Notes: generated from the letters alone by a model not told the origin. Shown: positions 35,947-48,925, counted from the first letter of the stretch. The stretch is DNA of 64,000 bases from Sipunculus nudus (GCA_026874595.1 CM049316.1:28877339-28941338); one strand, 5' to 3'. Numbers and translations: made by a program.

Positions 35947-38433
35947 CAGGACTTACAGATATGTTCAATATTTTGCAAGGATGTGGGGTTGACCTGACTA
36001 TCTGACAATATTTCTTTCAACCATATGAGAGATCTGAAAACTGGACCATAATCTCAAGAAGTCTGAATTATGATTTTGTTCTTATTATGAGGAACCGTCG
36101 CATGGCCGACTTGTTCCCAACAAGAGATATCCAGATTAACTGTCAGACACTGGGACTAAGCTAACATGCCTAATCCGCCAAGTTAATACAGGTGTTCGTG
36201 ATCACAATAAACGGATTAGTTCCTATAGTGTGTCGCCAATGTCAGGTACAGGGTTAAACAATAGACGGTTTGCTCCTTGGGTGAAGTGATAATCCCTATG
36301 TTGGTATATTGTATTGTTTACTTGTTGCCATTCTCTTCTAGGATTGACTCTTTCACGCAATGGCAAAATTACGCTCCTCACGCAGGAGTCATACACTGCA
36401 GTCGTCCCTGATCCTCTTTTGTTGTAACCGCTGCTTTGTATAGCAAGGTTCTTGGGGTTCAACTAACAGGGTGGACAGAGATAAAAGGATTGTAATCAGA
36501 CTGATGTGAGCTTGGTACCGCAATGTGCATTCAGTTCTAACTTTTAAAACATGCTACACCCGCTCTCGTTGGTCTGATTTCACCGGCTCTGGCATTGCTG
36601 CATGAAACCACCCAAGTGTATTTACTATATGCAGAGCTGTAGGGTGTTCTAATATGTTAACTATTTTATCAAAGATGTACCCGCATTATGAGCAGGTACA
36701 TTCGCTATTAAATGCGGAATACTACGGGGTGTATATTTTGTATCAGAACACACACCGCCCAGTATACCGTGGCTGGATTCCCAGCCTGCTTTGCGATCCG
36801 CTCCGTTGTCTATAAAACTGGAGCGTGAGACTTGCTGGGGACCAAGCGAACTAAACTGGATCTGTGATCAGACTCCCCACACGGACAGGCCATGTCCGGT
36901 ACCGGCTTCACTTACTGTTCACATATGTATTATATTGATGGAAACGAACCATGTGTCTTTTTGTCTCGTCCGGAGATTATGTCGAGGAAGAAAATCATAT
37001 GAAACCGGCAAAAAAGCATAGGAAATTATCCTTTTATAACCAAGGAATCTACGTCTAATCACTTTGATTAATCATTTTAATTTTATATTTTCAAATTTCA
37101 TTTTTTTTTTATTTTTATTGCATCATTCAGGTCCAGAGACAGTCTTAACATCTGCCGACTTAAATATTTATAACAAACTTAAACATTTTTAATTTTATAT
37201 CTTAACTTTATTAGTGAAGAACTGGTTCTTGTTTTTTTTTTATCTTCTTTTCTATAATTAACCTTCTTGTAATGTTGCTGTATATGTGTCATCAAACATA
37301 AAGAAAAAAATTCTATCATGCGTCCTTTAATAGGAATCTCACGAAAACTTTACCCCCATTCTCTTAATATTTCTCCAACCAGCGAAGCAGGCAGAAGTGA
37401 TACATAAAGAAACACACTTATCATTGTGTGTGTTTGCTCCAACCCTATTTCCACATATTCTACATGAATTTTAAAGTTATTTAAAAGAAAGCGAAAGGAT
37501 ATTAACCAAAATTAAACAAATATTGACAGATTGATCAAAATGGGGGATGGGGTATGTGCATTCTCATGCTCTACAGCTTTACACTAAAAAAGTACCTTTA
37601 TAAAATTTATACTGAACATAAAAAATTCAATTATTTATTAATTTATTTCCGAAAAAAGCAGTCATTGAAAGCTAAGTGTATAGTTATAGTCTACAGGAAC
37701 CTATTATATGAGAAGATTTATTTATTATTTCTGTAGAACTATTTTTTGGGGATCTTTTGTGGTCATAATATTGCTTACTTCTTAAATTAGGCACCTCTCA
37801 AAGCGTCATGTCAGAGAAACACAATCATAAACAGACTTCTTTTTTCTTCCTCCAAAGTCTTTATTCTTTAGATAAATATTCTTATTGAATTCGAAACAAG
37901 TCCTTAAATAGAAGAAAAATGACAATAGGGACAAAAAGAAATGCGTTATATCAGTCATTACATTACTTCCAGGTCTTGGGATGAAACAGAAAGCCAAAAA
38001 CTCATCTAAATACAACATTAGCTCCCTGACCAAAATTTAAAATTGGATTGAATTTGGGGAAAATCAATCATTTCAGAGGTGTCTATAAACAATATACGAT
38101 TTTCTGACAAATGTGCAACACAAACATCCTGGCGAGTCAAGTCCATCTATCATAGTCAACGAACATAGTCGAGGATTTCACGGAGGTTTTAACCCTGAAA
38201 TACTTATGTACATTTTAGTGAATGATTCAAGCGACTCAACAAATCTGTTTTGCAATAATGGATGTAACCTCAACATTAAGATTAATTAGATATCAAATGA
38301 GATAAAATCAACCATGCGTTTTTGTTGGCTTCTATGTGCCTCACTCTTTAAGGCTGAATGAAGAAAAATACGTGATCAATCAATTGTATTTCTAAGATGA
38401 ACAAATGGTTTTCGAAGATTATCACTATGAGTA

Positions 38434-38610
38434 CAGTAAGATCTCGTCTTCCGACCACCTAAGTTTAGCGACCACTTCAAAACAAGGAACACTTTTTACG
38501 GGTTCCGATTTTTTTCGCTCTTTATATAAGACCTCGCTAAGATGACCACCTCGCAAATGCGACCACTTCCTTGAGCTACCGATGATGTTCTTAATTCTGA
38601 GGTTTTACTG
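38434..38610. mobile_element. pogo/Tigger-type MITE with TA target duplication
   Basis: TA|CAGTAAGATCTCG at the left and GAGGTTTTACTG|TA at the right: inverted ends starting CAGTA, flanked by TA on both sides. The interior has repeated GCGACCAC / GACCACCT words near both ends. Known: pogo/Tigger elements have TIRs starting CAG and duplicate TA. Length 177 bp, non-coding. Confidence 0.65.
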
Positions 38611-39924
38611 TATGTATATATCAACAGCCACGAGAGGCGTGAACAAAAGCAGTACAGGAAGCAATCCAGGAACCAGGATGAAACATGCATGGTCTTTAAA
38701 GCCTCCGGACTATTCCGTAATTCAGCAAGTAAATTTCCGAGGCAGCACTTAATCATTCAGGTCATGCCCCGGAGTGGTTCCATTATCTATGCCTTTCCTG
38801 GACACAGACGCATCCGGGATGTGAAAAAAAAACAAACAAAAAAGAACAGCTTGTACTAGTTATCAGTAGGCCTAACTGTGTTGAAAGGTGTTGAAGTGTT
38901 AGATTGCTGGAGGCTTGCTCTACATATATCAGAGGGTGGAGTGGTCTGGTTCTTTAGAATGCTCCAGTTACCGTCATAACATGACCGATCACAGATGAAT
39001 CTCGAAATGATACAAGTGCCTCGCTGCATTATTTCCGTCTTGGGTACACACGGTTGAGCAACAAGTACGTTTTCTTGGTTCTGTTAGAAGTCTCGGGATC
39101 AGAAATTGATAAAAGTAACATCACATTCTTTAATAAAGATGCCCAAGACCACAAAAATTCGTTCTTGTTAAAAAAGGATTTTCTTTGATTAATTATCATT
39201 TTAATGTAAAATAATTCCGCTGCAGTTTTCTCTATAATACAACCAAAACATTTTGATAAAACACTTTATTATTCCCAGATTGTATGGTTACACAATAATT
39301 AGTTTCATCAGATAAACCCAAAAATTCATTGTCCAAATACAAATGTTTTCCAATTTACATGACATTTTCTTTATTTAAGTGCTGGACGCAATGCTACGGT
39401 AGCTGGTAAAATCCGCATGCGAGAATCTACTTTATTCAGGGTGTAACGTAGCTGAGAACAAACACGTGAAGTACCTGCTATTTGCAGCTGTTTAAAGCTC
39501 TTTTGATTAGAATACACAATTGAAGGGTATTACGTTTATAAATCTTTCTGATAGGCAATTTTTCCAACGCGTCATGCCAAATCATTCCAGCTTGAGAAAT
39601 CGGATCGCTTATATTAGTTGGATGTCAATACGAATATTGTGTGAGAAGATAAATCAATACGTCATTAATTACTGGTTGTGTTGATAAGGCGTCCAATCAT
39701 GGCGTAGATTGACACCGTCCCGAAAGCTAGACGATTTTCTCTCCCCAGATTGATTAAAACTGTTTTCGTAATGGATTTCTCCGTCCGCTTTCTAATCACC
39801 TCAATTTATTAATGTTTGTAGTCATGCCAGAAAAGCTAAGTAATAAAGAAATCGTTTTCATGTCTACAGATTCGAGATCCTTTTTTTTGACATTTGTCTT
39901 AGCCATGGATCTTCTTGTGAGCAA

Positions 39925-40065
39925 ACGCATGTGAAATGTTTTGACAAATTTTGACAGTTTGACAGTTGAGACAAGTAGTTCCGGCCGTCCCACAGTGCCT
40001 AACTGAAAGAGGTTCGTTTTGAGTAGAAACGACCTCTTGCGGAAAGGTGTGATGTCAATAGCTTA
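39925..40065 (+). repeat. Dispersed repeat family 3, copy 2
   Basis: TTTGACAGTTGAGACAAGTA, then CCGGCCGTCCCACAGTG and GGTTCGTTTTGAGTAGAAAC. About 85% identical by eye to copy 1 over 110 bp. Confidence 0.6.
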
Positions 40066-42133
40066 TGAATGATTATACTCTTGAAATCACGTGGTCATTT
40101 CTATAAATTCTACATATAGACGAACCCACCTGGCAACATACGGAAAAACACAGCGTTTAGCTGACACTTTTTCACGAAGTACACTTGTTCATTATTGATA
40201 GATGCACAAAACCATAAACCACTTATATAAGAAAAATAAGAGAAGTGTAGGCATTTTACACAATACTGTACCAAGAGCATGTAATATTGATATCCAGGTA
40301 TCCAGAACCAAGATAAGATAGAAATATATATATCTGAAGGTCTGCCAGAGCACAATATATTTCTCCCGACAAGTTTACAAGAACAGGGCCTAGTTTCTGT
40401 AATTTATAGACGCAGGTGCGACTTCCTAGATCCATCTGTCTGTTGTATCCTTGATGAATCAATTTTGCGTCTCCGTTATCTCGGCCGCGAGACAACAAGC
40501 GATTCAAGTGTGTCTCCATAAACCTTATTTAGACAATCTGATTTATTGTTTCCTAGCTACCGATGCGCCGATTAATCTTCCGTCAACAAAATAACGGATG
40601 TATGGCTTACATAATTCATATTTCTGGTTTTATGGAAATTATATACACATTTACATCTGCTTTACAAATCTGGTAATTTTATCTGTCATCTTGAACGAGG
40701 AAATTTTATCTGCTTCTCTCATTTTTTTTCATACTTAATATTCATTTGTTGTTAATAATCTCAAGTTATAACTTGAGAGTAATAATTCTGAGTCATTTAT
40801 ATATGGCTATAAACATCGTCTGAAGGAAAGAAGAACTTTTGCTAATTCCAAACGTTTTGAAATTATTACTATGAATGCCTTTTGGCATCTTCTTTGGTCG
40901 ATAAAGCTAGATGAAGGCTTAGATGAGCCCTATAATCCATTTATTGTTTATCACAGTTTAAAAATTAAAATTATATTTATTATTTATGAAAAATCCGCAA
41001 TAGTTAAATAGCGGCAGGTTTTCTTCGCCTTCAAAATATCAACCTTGCGCTATTTTGTTTATTTGCAGCAACACTTTGTTAGCCTACCTTTATAATTCAT
41101 TTATCCTTTCCATGACTGGGGCTTAATTTGTTGAATGACTCATATATGACATTAATAATAAAAATAAAATTACGGTGCATAATTTTCTGGCAGATTTTTA
41201 ATTAAATCATTCCATAAATGATGCCCAAGACAGCGAAATAAGAACAAGATGAATAGCAATAAAATGTTACCGGAGATTATAATTATACGATTTATACGTG
41301 TCCAATAGAAATCCTTTCTTCAGGCATTAAAAGATAACTAGATTGCGTTTATAAGCAACTAAACTGGTACCGTAAATAATAATTATAAACATGTTTCAAG
41401 TCCGCCACTAAATGTTAACTTATTAAATTAAATGGACTCCAGATACCTTTAATGGCCACCAGAGGTGATCCCGGTTTTATATTAAATGTTAGCTCAGACA
41501 ATTGAATAAAGTTTAGGACTCCATTGATTAGCAGTCGACCCTAGCATTTGATCTGAAGGGAGCGTGGTCACGCTACAGTCAGGGTTAACATTCCCCCTAA
41601 GAAGCAGTTTAATTTTCTCGATTAAATGTAGACTTTCACGATGATCACAATACTACAGACCGCCCTCGGAGGTACATTTTTTCCGTCTGATTCAATATGA
41701 GGTACCTCCTGTGGGGAAAATGAAAGATGATTAGATCTTGGCTGCGGACACAAACGTCACCGATTTAATAATCACTGTCGAGGATGGGCGTGGGCCGGAC
41801 TAAATGAAAGTCTGGTTTTGTTCAGAATCCAACATGTTGGCTGCAAGAGAAATTTAATCGATCAAAGGAAGAAAGCTATTAACGCCGCATAAACTACCAA
41901 CTAGTTTTTATAGGTTTTATCTGCGTCCTAAGTTCCAAGATTACAAAATCTACTGTTCCAGCGCCTCGAAAATATAAACTAGCTTTGTCGATAATAAAGA
42001 CAAAAAAGAAATTAAAGGTCTGTAATAAATGTACTTTTCATTAGATTGTAAGTTGACCTAACTGTAGCTAGTGTACATGGTCTCTATGTTTAAATAAGCA
42101 ATGTGTTTTGGTTTATATTAATACCATATCAGA

Positions 42134-42134
<1 letters not shown>

Positions 42135-42182
<48 letters not shown>

Positions 42183-42205
42183 TATATAGATATATATATA
42201 TATAT
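42135..42205. repeat. (TA)n microsatellite, interrupted
   Basis: TA tract with CA and GA interruptions, about 165 bp before the candidate exon at 42370. Confidence 0.9.
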
Positions 42206-42369
42206 TAATTAATTATAAATATTATATATAAGAAAATAAAGAAGTATGAACGGGTGCCTCTCGTCCACGCTTAATATATATAGAGAACTCTTTCAGTAGC
42301 CTAGAGATTGTCAGTTCAATAATCTTACTAGGGAAACATTAGGCTGTACCTCTTTTTCATTCCATTTAG

Positions 42370-42495
42370 ATCTGGCGATGGCTTTTTCTTTCTATCATCC
42401 TCCGTGTTTTCCTATTGAACATGAAGAATGCGCAGCTGTACCAGCAGCTAGAGTCAGCCGAGAGGAGAATCAACGGGAGGACGAAGAAGATGTGA
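42370..42495 (+). CDS. Candidate terminal exon: membrane anchor plus charged helical tail
   Basis: Seen: a long pyrimidine tract ending CATTCCATTTAG gives an acceptor at 42368-42369. The phase-0 frame runs 41 codons to TGA (42493-42495): a hydrophobic stretch WLFLSIILRVFLLN, then NAQLYQQLESAERRINGRTK, a charged amphipathic helix. This resembles a C-terminal membrane anchor with a short cytosolic coil. There is a loose likeness to the post-membrane segment of GRAMD1/Aster proteins (LN..LFYKLW.LE), but the spacing differs and I do not claim homology. Alternatives: a GTGAGA donor at 42493 could make this an internal exon, and frame 2 from ATG 42378 is also open for 51 codons (acidic, proline-containing). 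No upstream exon was located. The exon is too small to find by ORF length and rests on its splice site and composition. Confidence 0.35.
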   Translation: MWRWLFLSIILRVFLLNMKNAQLYQQLESAERRINGRTKKM

Positions 42496-42712
42496 GATGG
42501 AGTAACAGACCATTATCCCCGGGGCAGTCATGAGTATAAGCCCCGCTCCGTCTTTTCAATTTCTTCATTCTTCCTCTTCAATAATATTACTATGTGCAAA
42601 CAAAAACACATTTTGTTTCATTAAGATATATTTAGGACAAATGCTTATGTGATACTGGTTGATTTTTCTTTAATTATATAAATATTTCTTTTCATTTTAT
42701 TTTAGTTGTTCA

Positions 42713-42935
42713 TTGCCTCCGCCAGGAAGGGTGTGCGTTCATTACCGTTCGTGTGTGTTTGTGTGTTGGTACGTGTGGGTGTGTGTGTTGTCCGCAATAT
42801 TAATTAAGCAATTATGAACGGAATCTCATGAAATCTTAAGGGCACCCTGGGAATGGGCCAGTGAAGAATCGATTGGATTTTGGTGTGGCTTCGGCTCATA
42901 GTCCGGATCCAGAAAGGTCTTTCAAATATCTAGTG
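42713..42935 (+). repeat. CCTCCGCCA-family dispersed repeat, copy 1
   Basis: TGCCTCCGCCAGGAAGGGTG, GTTCGTGTGTGTTTGTGTGT, GGAATCTCATGAAAT, then GATTTTGGTGTGG and GTCCGGATCCAG. Same order of words as at 52220, 55100 and 58765. A widespread invertebrate repeat type; no TIR or tail resolved. Confidence 0.6.
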
Positions 42936-43463
42936 ACATCTGCAATTAAGATATGTTTGGGAACAATAGAAATTAATACGGCCAAGACACAAGTAGAAGG
43001 AAAACTTATTGATTTTTTATTCCATGATTATAGACGTATGTGTGAGTAATCCTTTCCGGAGATTGGATCTTTTTGTTTCACTTATGCACGGTAATTGGAT
43101 AAAAGGTCACAGAGAACCAAACTTATTGATACAAGTTAATGGATCCGTGCAAGAACAGGGACATTGCCCCAACTCACTGATTTCGTTTTGCGACATTGCT
43201 ACCCTACAGTTACTTTCATTTCGCTCGTAAATAAATGCTCCTTATTTTAAGACGGATAATTTTTTTCACTAACTGCTTAACGTCTATTTAAATTACTTAA
43301 TTACTTAGTTTTATTTATTGAAACTTTTTGGTGTTTTTTGTCCTGAATACGTTTTCATACATGTGTTTTAAATTCCTGCATATATTCCTGATATTGTAGT
43401 TTGATGGTGTGAAAGAATTTGAGATCCTTGCAGTAAACCAAGGCAGCAAGGCCTGGTTATATA

Positions 43464-43640
43464 CAGTCGAGCCCACTTTATGTCATATCGGTTAATAGAA
43501 AATCCCGTTTATTGTCACATAAATTTGAAATCCCAAACCATTTCCTATATAAACAATGGTAAATCTGACCGTTTAATATCATAGAATATTGTCATAATCC
43601 CGTTTATTGTCATGCTTGGAACGCTTGGCAGTGTACCAGT
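43464..43640 (+). mobile_element. Tigger-like transposon end, 5' fragment
   Basis: Begins TA|CAGTCGAGCCCACTTTATG and contains AATCCCGTTTATTGTCA twice (43501 and 43596), typical of the AT-rich subterminal repeats of Tigger-like ends. No matching right end was found, so it is a truncated copy. The GC-richer stretch to about 43790 may be internal transposon sequence. Confidence 0.45.
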
Positions 43641-44158
43641 TCGCAGTTAATATCACATCAAACACCAACACGGCGATCAACGAGGCCATGAGCCTGTAAT
43701 CGGTCAGGCGTATTAAACGATCTCATCTTCCAGCTGTGTGCGGCAGGCATGTGCAGTGTTGCATGCGGGTCATTCCCCGTCACTTAGGTAATTAACGTCT
43801 TCAGATACCTCGGTAATCTATATTATTGCGTTTTTTCGTGCATTAACAAGGGCAATGTTTGCGATCACATATTATACTGTTAGGGAACCTAATAGCAACA
43901 GATCACGTATGTGTGATGGACATAAAATTTGTCAAGGAGATATAAAAAAAAATCAGATTCTGTAACACCAGGCAGTGTGAAATGTCTACGGGTATGAATA
44001 AAGAAGTCATTTTTTTTTTCATCAAATAACTATAATTTGTTCTTAAAACAACCCTAACAGTACAATACACTAAATCAATACAATAACACAGTATAACAAC
44101 AAATCAATACAATCAAACAGTAAAATAAACAAAGTGCACAGTACCTGGATACCACCAC

Positions 44159-44701
44159 TGTCACAACGATAAGTCCCCTAAAATGTATAAGCCGGCGAAC
44201 AGTTCACACGAATTCGCTCGGAGAATAACAGTCCAGTGCAATGCTCTTGTAACAATCCAGAAAGTAAACTTGAGGCAGGCAGCTTTAAATTGTATAGAGT
44301 TAGTAATAGTAGAATCCCTGAAATTACTGAATAATCGGACAGGTCCCACAAACTGACATACACACGTCTGTGTCCGCTGGAATTTTCTCTCACCTCTTTC
44401 GGCTTTAAAACACAGCCCCCTATTTATAACTTCTTGCCCTAAGCCGAGAATTTTCCACTTCTCGAACAGTCTAAAGGATCTAACATAATACACAGTAAAC
44501 ACGCGTTACAGGAATCATCTAGAAGAATATCGCTGTGTCTCTACATACCAGGGTCCACACGTGAGCCCGACCCGGCTCGGCCAAGCGAGAAAGCCCCAAG
44601 CTAGCATGACAACGAGAGTTCAACCAGTACGGATTAAACTGAGAGTGTAACTACAACACGAGTTACGCCCGTGTCACACAATAAAAAGGGCACCTGTAAC
44701 A
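44159..44701 (-). mobile_element. LTR of a retrotransposon, minus orientation, with PBS-like site
   Basis: The 543-bp block has inverted ends (TGTCACA at left, TGTAACA at right). Read on the minus strand it has a TATA box TATAAATA (rc of 44421-44428). Directly after its 3' end comes GTGGTATCCAGGTAC (44158 downward), a primer-binding-like TGG word 1 nt past the LTR. This layout fits a 5' LTR of a Ty3/gypsy-type element. I see no gag or pol below 44140 and no second LTR, so the element is truncated. Frames inside are not genes. Confidence 0.5.
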
Positions 44702-45394
44702 ATACATAAACTCCTGGCCTTTGAAAGGCCGCGGTTTACACCTTAGTGACGTTTCGCCGAGATGATATGCAACACGAGCTCTTAACGTGGCTTGCGACTG
44801 GAAATCCCCTTTAAGGCTCCACGAAAAGCTGGAGGTTTTGTGAACACTGGAGGAGATACCCGGTCCAAAACCTCAGTCGCGGAGAAACTTCAGAAAACTT
44901 GACAATAGTACGACGATGCCCGCTCCCTGATCAGTTCTATCATAAAGACGATCATGGAATTTTGAGTCATTAATAAGACATCCGAAAAATAAGGCGCAAT
45001 AGACGGGGAAAGAATTATCTAGTAAAATATTTTGCCTACGCATTTCGTTAAAACTGTGCGCATATTTCCAGACATTTGACCTCATTACACAGACGCTACG
45101 TCTCTTTCTGTTGGCAAATCGGATTTTTTTCAGTGATTGCGGCATGCGGCACAAAACTTACAGGAAATAAATTGTCAGATGCGCATAAACGTAATTTGAT
45201 ACACCGTTGTGCAATAAAAATATTCATAAACGTTTCTGTTTACTTTTTATTGACAATTTATTTAATATCATTTGAGACATAAAGCTTCTGCTATGACTCA
45301 AAAGGACATCGATGATGAAGCCCGCATAATGTAACATCCCGGTTATTATAATAATTTATGCATGCACCACCGACATGACAAGAAGCGGGCTTGC

Positions 45395-45398
<4 letters not shown>

Positions 45399-45480
<82 letters not shown>
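45399..45480. repeat. (TA)n microsatellite, longest in the window
   Basis: About 41 uninterrupted units. Confidence 0.95.
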
Positions 45481-45482
<2 letters not shown>

Positions 45483-46487
45483 ATTAAATTTATAAATATG
45501 ATTTTATCCTCAAACTATATCGAAGGAGCTGAGGTTTTAGTGACTTTCACACAAAAAGACAAAACAGGAAACTTTTTACGTTTAACTTGATTCAAAGAAT
45601 AGAACACAGTGGATATTACCTGCATATATAACGATAAACAAACACGTAATCCATAATCTATATGCTGCAGACGCGGACGGAAGAAAGCACATATTATATG
45701 TTAACCATGTAATGGTTTTGACTGGTTCACAAGGCCTTGGCTCATGAAGGAATGGGAAGCTTATAGGTATTGATCAATTTTCTCCTATATTCAAAGTCTG
45801 GTAAACATAAAAAAAAACCTTATTTCATCTCTCCTTTCACCCTTGTCTCCTGGATTTCCAATATGGCAGTTCTTCAAAAGTTGAAATTTGGAAACAGTAT
45901 TCGCCATAGGTCACGCATTTGTAGCTGATAATTATTTTTGAACTTGACCTTATTTCAAATGTCGTACACTCCACAGCCGATCCCCGATTATCGCTCGGCG
46001 AAAGACCGCCAGTTGTCGCTTGGGGATTGCCTACATCTAGTTTACGTTGTAGATGATGCATGGGTTCCCTTGGTCTTCTTGTGGGGCCTCCTAAATTGCT
46101 TTTGCACCAGGTCATCCAGACTACGACTAGAACGTCTGCATCCTGTCATTAAACATGCGGGTCATCATTAGTTACGGCCGTCTCATGCACCTGCTTCTGT
46201 TATCAAATCTATGCTGAATGGCACTCAAAAGAGTACGGCTCTGCTGTTCAAGGATTGTGGGTAAAGTGGTCATTTTCCCAATCTCCATGGTGTACTGGAG
46301 CTTCTAAATCGTCACTAGTGCAGGTACGCATGCAGTGAGGAGAGTAGATATAGGCCTTTAAAATTTTCAAAATTAAATTCATTTCATTGTAAATTATATT
46401 CATCTGTATGATTTACTGAGATGGACTTTAAGAGATGAGTAACATAAGGTAAGCATTATGAATACCTGTAAAGTATAAAGAAAGATT

Positions 46488-46625
46488 TTTCTTGAATTGT
46501 GGCAAATTTTGATTTTGAGGTTTGACAGTTGAGAAAAGTAGTCCGGGCAGTCCCACAATCCCAAAATGAGAAGTATTGTTTTGAATGGAAACCACCTCTG
46601 ACGAGGAGACTGGGTATTAACCAGA
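46488..46625 (+). repeat. Dispersed repeat family 3, copy 3
   Basis: Most diverged copy: TTTGACAGTTGAGAAAAGTA, GTCCCACAAT, GTTTTGAATGGAAACCACCT. The shared upstream part TGTGGCAAATTTTGA extends homology with copy 2 by some 35 bp. Confidence 0.55.
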
Positions 46626-46917
46626 AACTCGGTATAAAGACTTCAGAAAACCCCCATATTACCCCTGGGGTAGTCTGGGTGTAACTTCAGGTTCCCCTGC
46701 ACTGTTCAGATTAACCCCTCGCTGAACGAAAAATTCTAATGCTTGTAAGTCAGGATATATTATTACAATAAACTACGTGGAAGATAACAGTTTTAATGCT
46801 GAAATCAAACTTAGAAATTTCGCAAAGTGCAAAATTTATTTTTAATTATATTTATGTTGACTCATACTCTTCACCATAGCGCATGACACATTACATCCAC
46901 ACATATGATGTACATAT

Positions 46918-46995
46918 AGTATTACGGGGTAACATAAAAGCGGACCGAACTGTCTCGCTAGTGAAGCGTGCTTTGCTAGCGAAGTGGTTTAACCT
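46918..46995 (+). mobile_element. Truncated copy of the 30.25 kb SINE-like element
   Basis: Matches 30255-30320 almost base for base: ACGGGGTAACATAAAAGCGG and then ACCGAACTGTCTCGCT. Here the A-box-like word reads TTGCTAGCGAAGTGGTTTAA, closer to a tRNA A box. The B box half is missing. Confidence 0.55.
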
Positions 46996-47084
46996 TACAT
47001 GGGAAATTTAGAAGACAGAGTTACAAGAATTTTAAATAATAATATAAAGAAACGACTGTTGTGACGGGGTAATGCGAAATAGTC

Positions 47085-47215
47085 TGGTTTAATCTTAAAT
47101 TGATTTTAAGTTATCTATAGAAGTAATCTGAAATCATTTTCAAGTTATCGGAGGTCAATCTGAAATCGATGTAAGTTTATCCCCAGGTAATGTGATGCGG
47201 GGTAATCTGAATTTG
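47085..47215. repeat. Short degenerate ~32-bp tandem repeat
   Basis: Three to four units of GTAATCTGAAATCNNTTTAAGTTATC. The word AATCTGAAATC is at 47129 and 47161, with weaker forms at 47091 and 47203. Confidence 0.45.
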
Positions 47216-48519
47216 CTAGACCGATTTATTATACGATCTTGATGGATTGCTTGGTATCAGATTTACAGCATATGGTTTTGTGGCGATTAGTTTCACATCG
47301 GCGTGATTCCATCGTATCGAGGACAACCGAGTCATCGCATGAAATATATAAAATGAAGTCGACTATTAGTGTAGCACTGTACTGAGTAAATGCATGGACT
47401 AATACTGACTTAAGGGGTAAAAAGATAATCGGCCACGCGTTGTATGTTATTTTTGCATTATCGAATAAGCTGAGATGATCCTTTATGTCAAACACCTCAG
47501 ACTGTCCGATAAACCCCTGTTAACGCAATCAGAGCCCAGAAAACGTGCCATATTACACGAGCTGTAATCTGCTAATCCCCTTCCTGGCAAGATATCTACC
47601 CATATATCATTCTTGCTAACATACGTTTCATCTAACCTCGCCATAATCGCTAGCTCTGACGCGCGGATGGTGCATCAATGTTAAACCCTCACATAACCCG
47701 TACTCAGTAAACTTTTGGTAAACTTTTCAGTAAACTTCATCAATTTTCTGACTGTAGTTTAATTCCTGACACGTATTACTAACATTTGTTATATGTATCA
47801 TTATCGGTCACCCTGCCTATCAATCAAATTGCATTATGCAGGTAAGTTCTTTTATGACTCTTAACATTTTATAAATGATGCCCTGGAAGGACGTTGATCA
47901 GTTTGTTTCTATAATCATACTTTGTTGACATTATTTTAGGGTGGACCTACTTAAGTCCCCCCCGCCCAAGTGCAAAACCATCGATTTTAATTCATACAAA
48001 TATATATTCTAAACTTTTACATATTTTATATACAGATAACATATATCAAGATGTCTTTCCTTGAACCTTTGTTCGTGTAACATCAGCCGTCTGGTACAAA
48101 TTCGTTATTGTCTGGCTGTCGGTTTCTTTAAGTTGTATTTATATTCTTTTCTTATCAAAATGGCTTCCCTGTGACGCAACCTGTTTTCAATAGTATCAGT
48201 AAATCAGAAAAAAATACATGGGAGACTAATTAATGGCTGGACAGACTTTTCCAATGCTGGGTATGCATTGTCTCCCAATAACTTCTAAAGCTGAGACAGA
48301 AATCAGACAAAACATACAGGTGTGATCTGATTTTTATTTAGACAGATGTCGCCCAGATATTTCTGATACAAATACTGAAGAAAGGATGCTTAAGCTTAGA
48401 AATATATTATCTGAGACTGACTTGGACACTCATTAATATGTATGAGCTATTACTATTAAATTATACTACTGCGATAGTCAATTCATGTGATAAATAAGCT
48501 AATTTTGATAAATAAATTG

Positions 48520-48521
<2 letters not shown>

Positions 48522-48562
<41 letters not shown>
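48522..48562. repeat. (TA)n microsatellite
   Basis: About 20 units. Confidence 0.95.
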
Positions 48563-48568
<6 letters not shown>

Positions 48569-48925
48569 TCTTCGAAGTGTATTCATCACATGCATCTGTA
48601 AAATTAATAGGACAATTTTTCCTGCACTTTGTAAATGCTTTAAAATAGCTAGTATACATTTAACACTGTATGGTCCTTCCTGGGAGTTAGATTGATAAAT
48701 TTGATTACATATTAAATGAACCATTTTACCAAGGCCAATATTCACTGTTAAGGGAATAAGAACCGTTGGCCAATGCGCTCCAGCAACCAATGCTGTTAAG
48801 AGGGGGATGTAAAGGAGAAAACCTATTCTCATATATAGAATGTCAGTATAAATTGACCTGATTATAGTCGCTAATACGTAGGGCAGGTACAACATTATCT
48901 GTAACATTTTTATAATAGCATACAA
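48522..48925 (-). other. Hydrophobic 134-codon frame, probably not a gene
   Basis: Open from ATG 48925 down into a (TA)n tract at 48522-48562 that supplies its last codons. Strongly hydrophobic with several membrane-like stretches, as expected from T-rich antisense DNA. No Kozak match, splice sites or recognised family. Confidence 0.1.

Larger units (their letters stand above)
35947..42134. other. Mostly non-coding stretch
   Basis: Apart from the Tigger-type MITE (38434) and a family 3 copy (39925) nothing is recognised. Upstream exons of the 42370 candidate would be expected here or further left. Confidence 0.4.

Noticed and set aside
44161-44502. Minus 113-codon frame
   Set aside because: Lies inside the LTR, covering the TATA box and R-like region.
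45837-46115. Minus 92-codon frame with a protein-like middle
   Set aside because: No splice sites or known domain; the opposite strand is equally open.
47834-47848. Strong donor ATGCAG|GTAAGT
   Set aside because: All frames from the nearest acceptor (47724) contain stops, so no coding exon; could at best be UTR.
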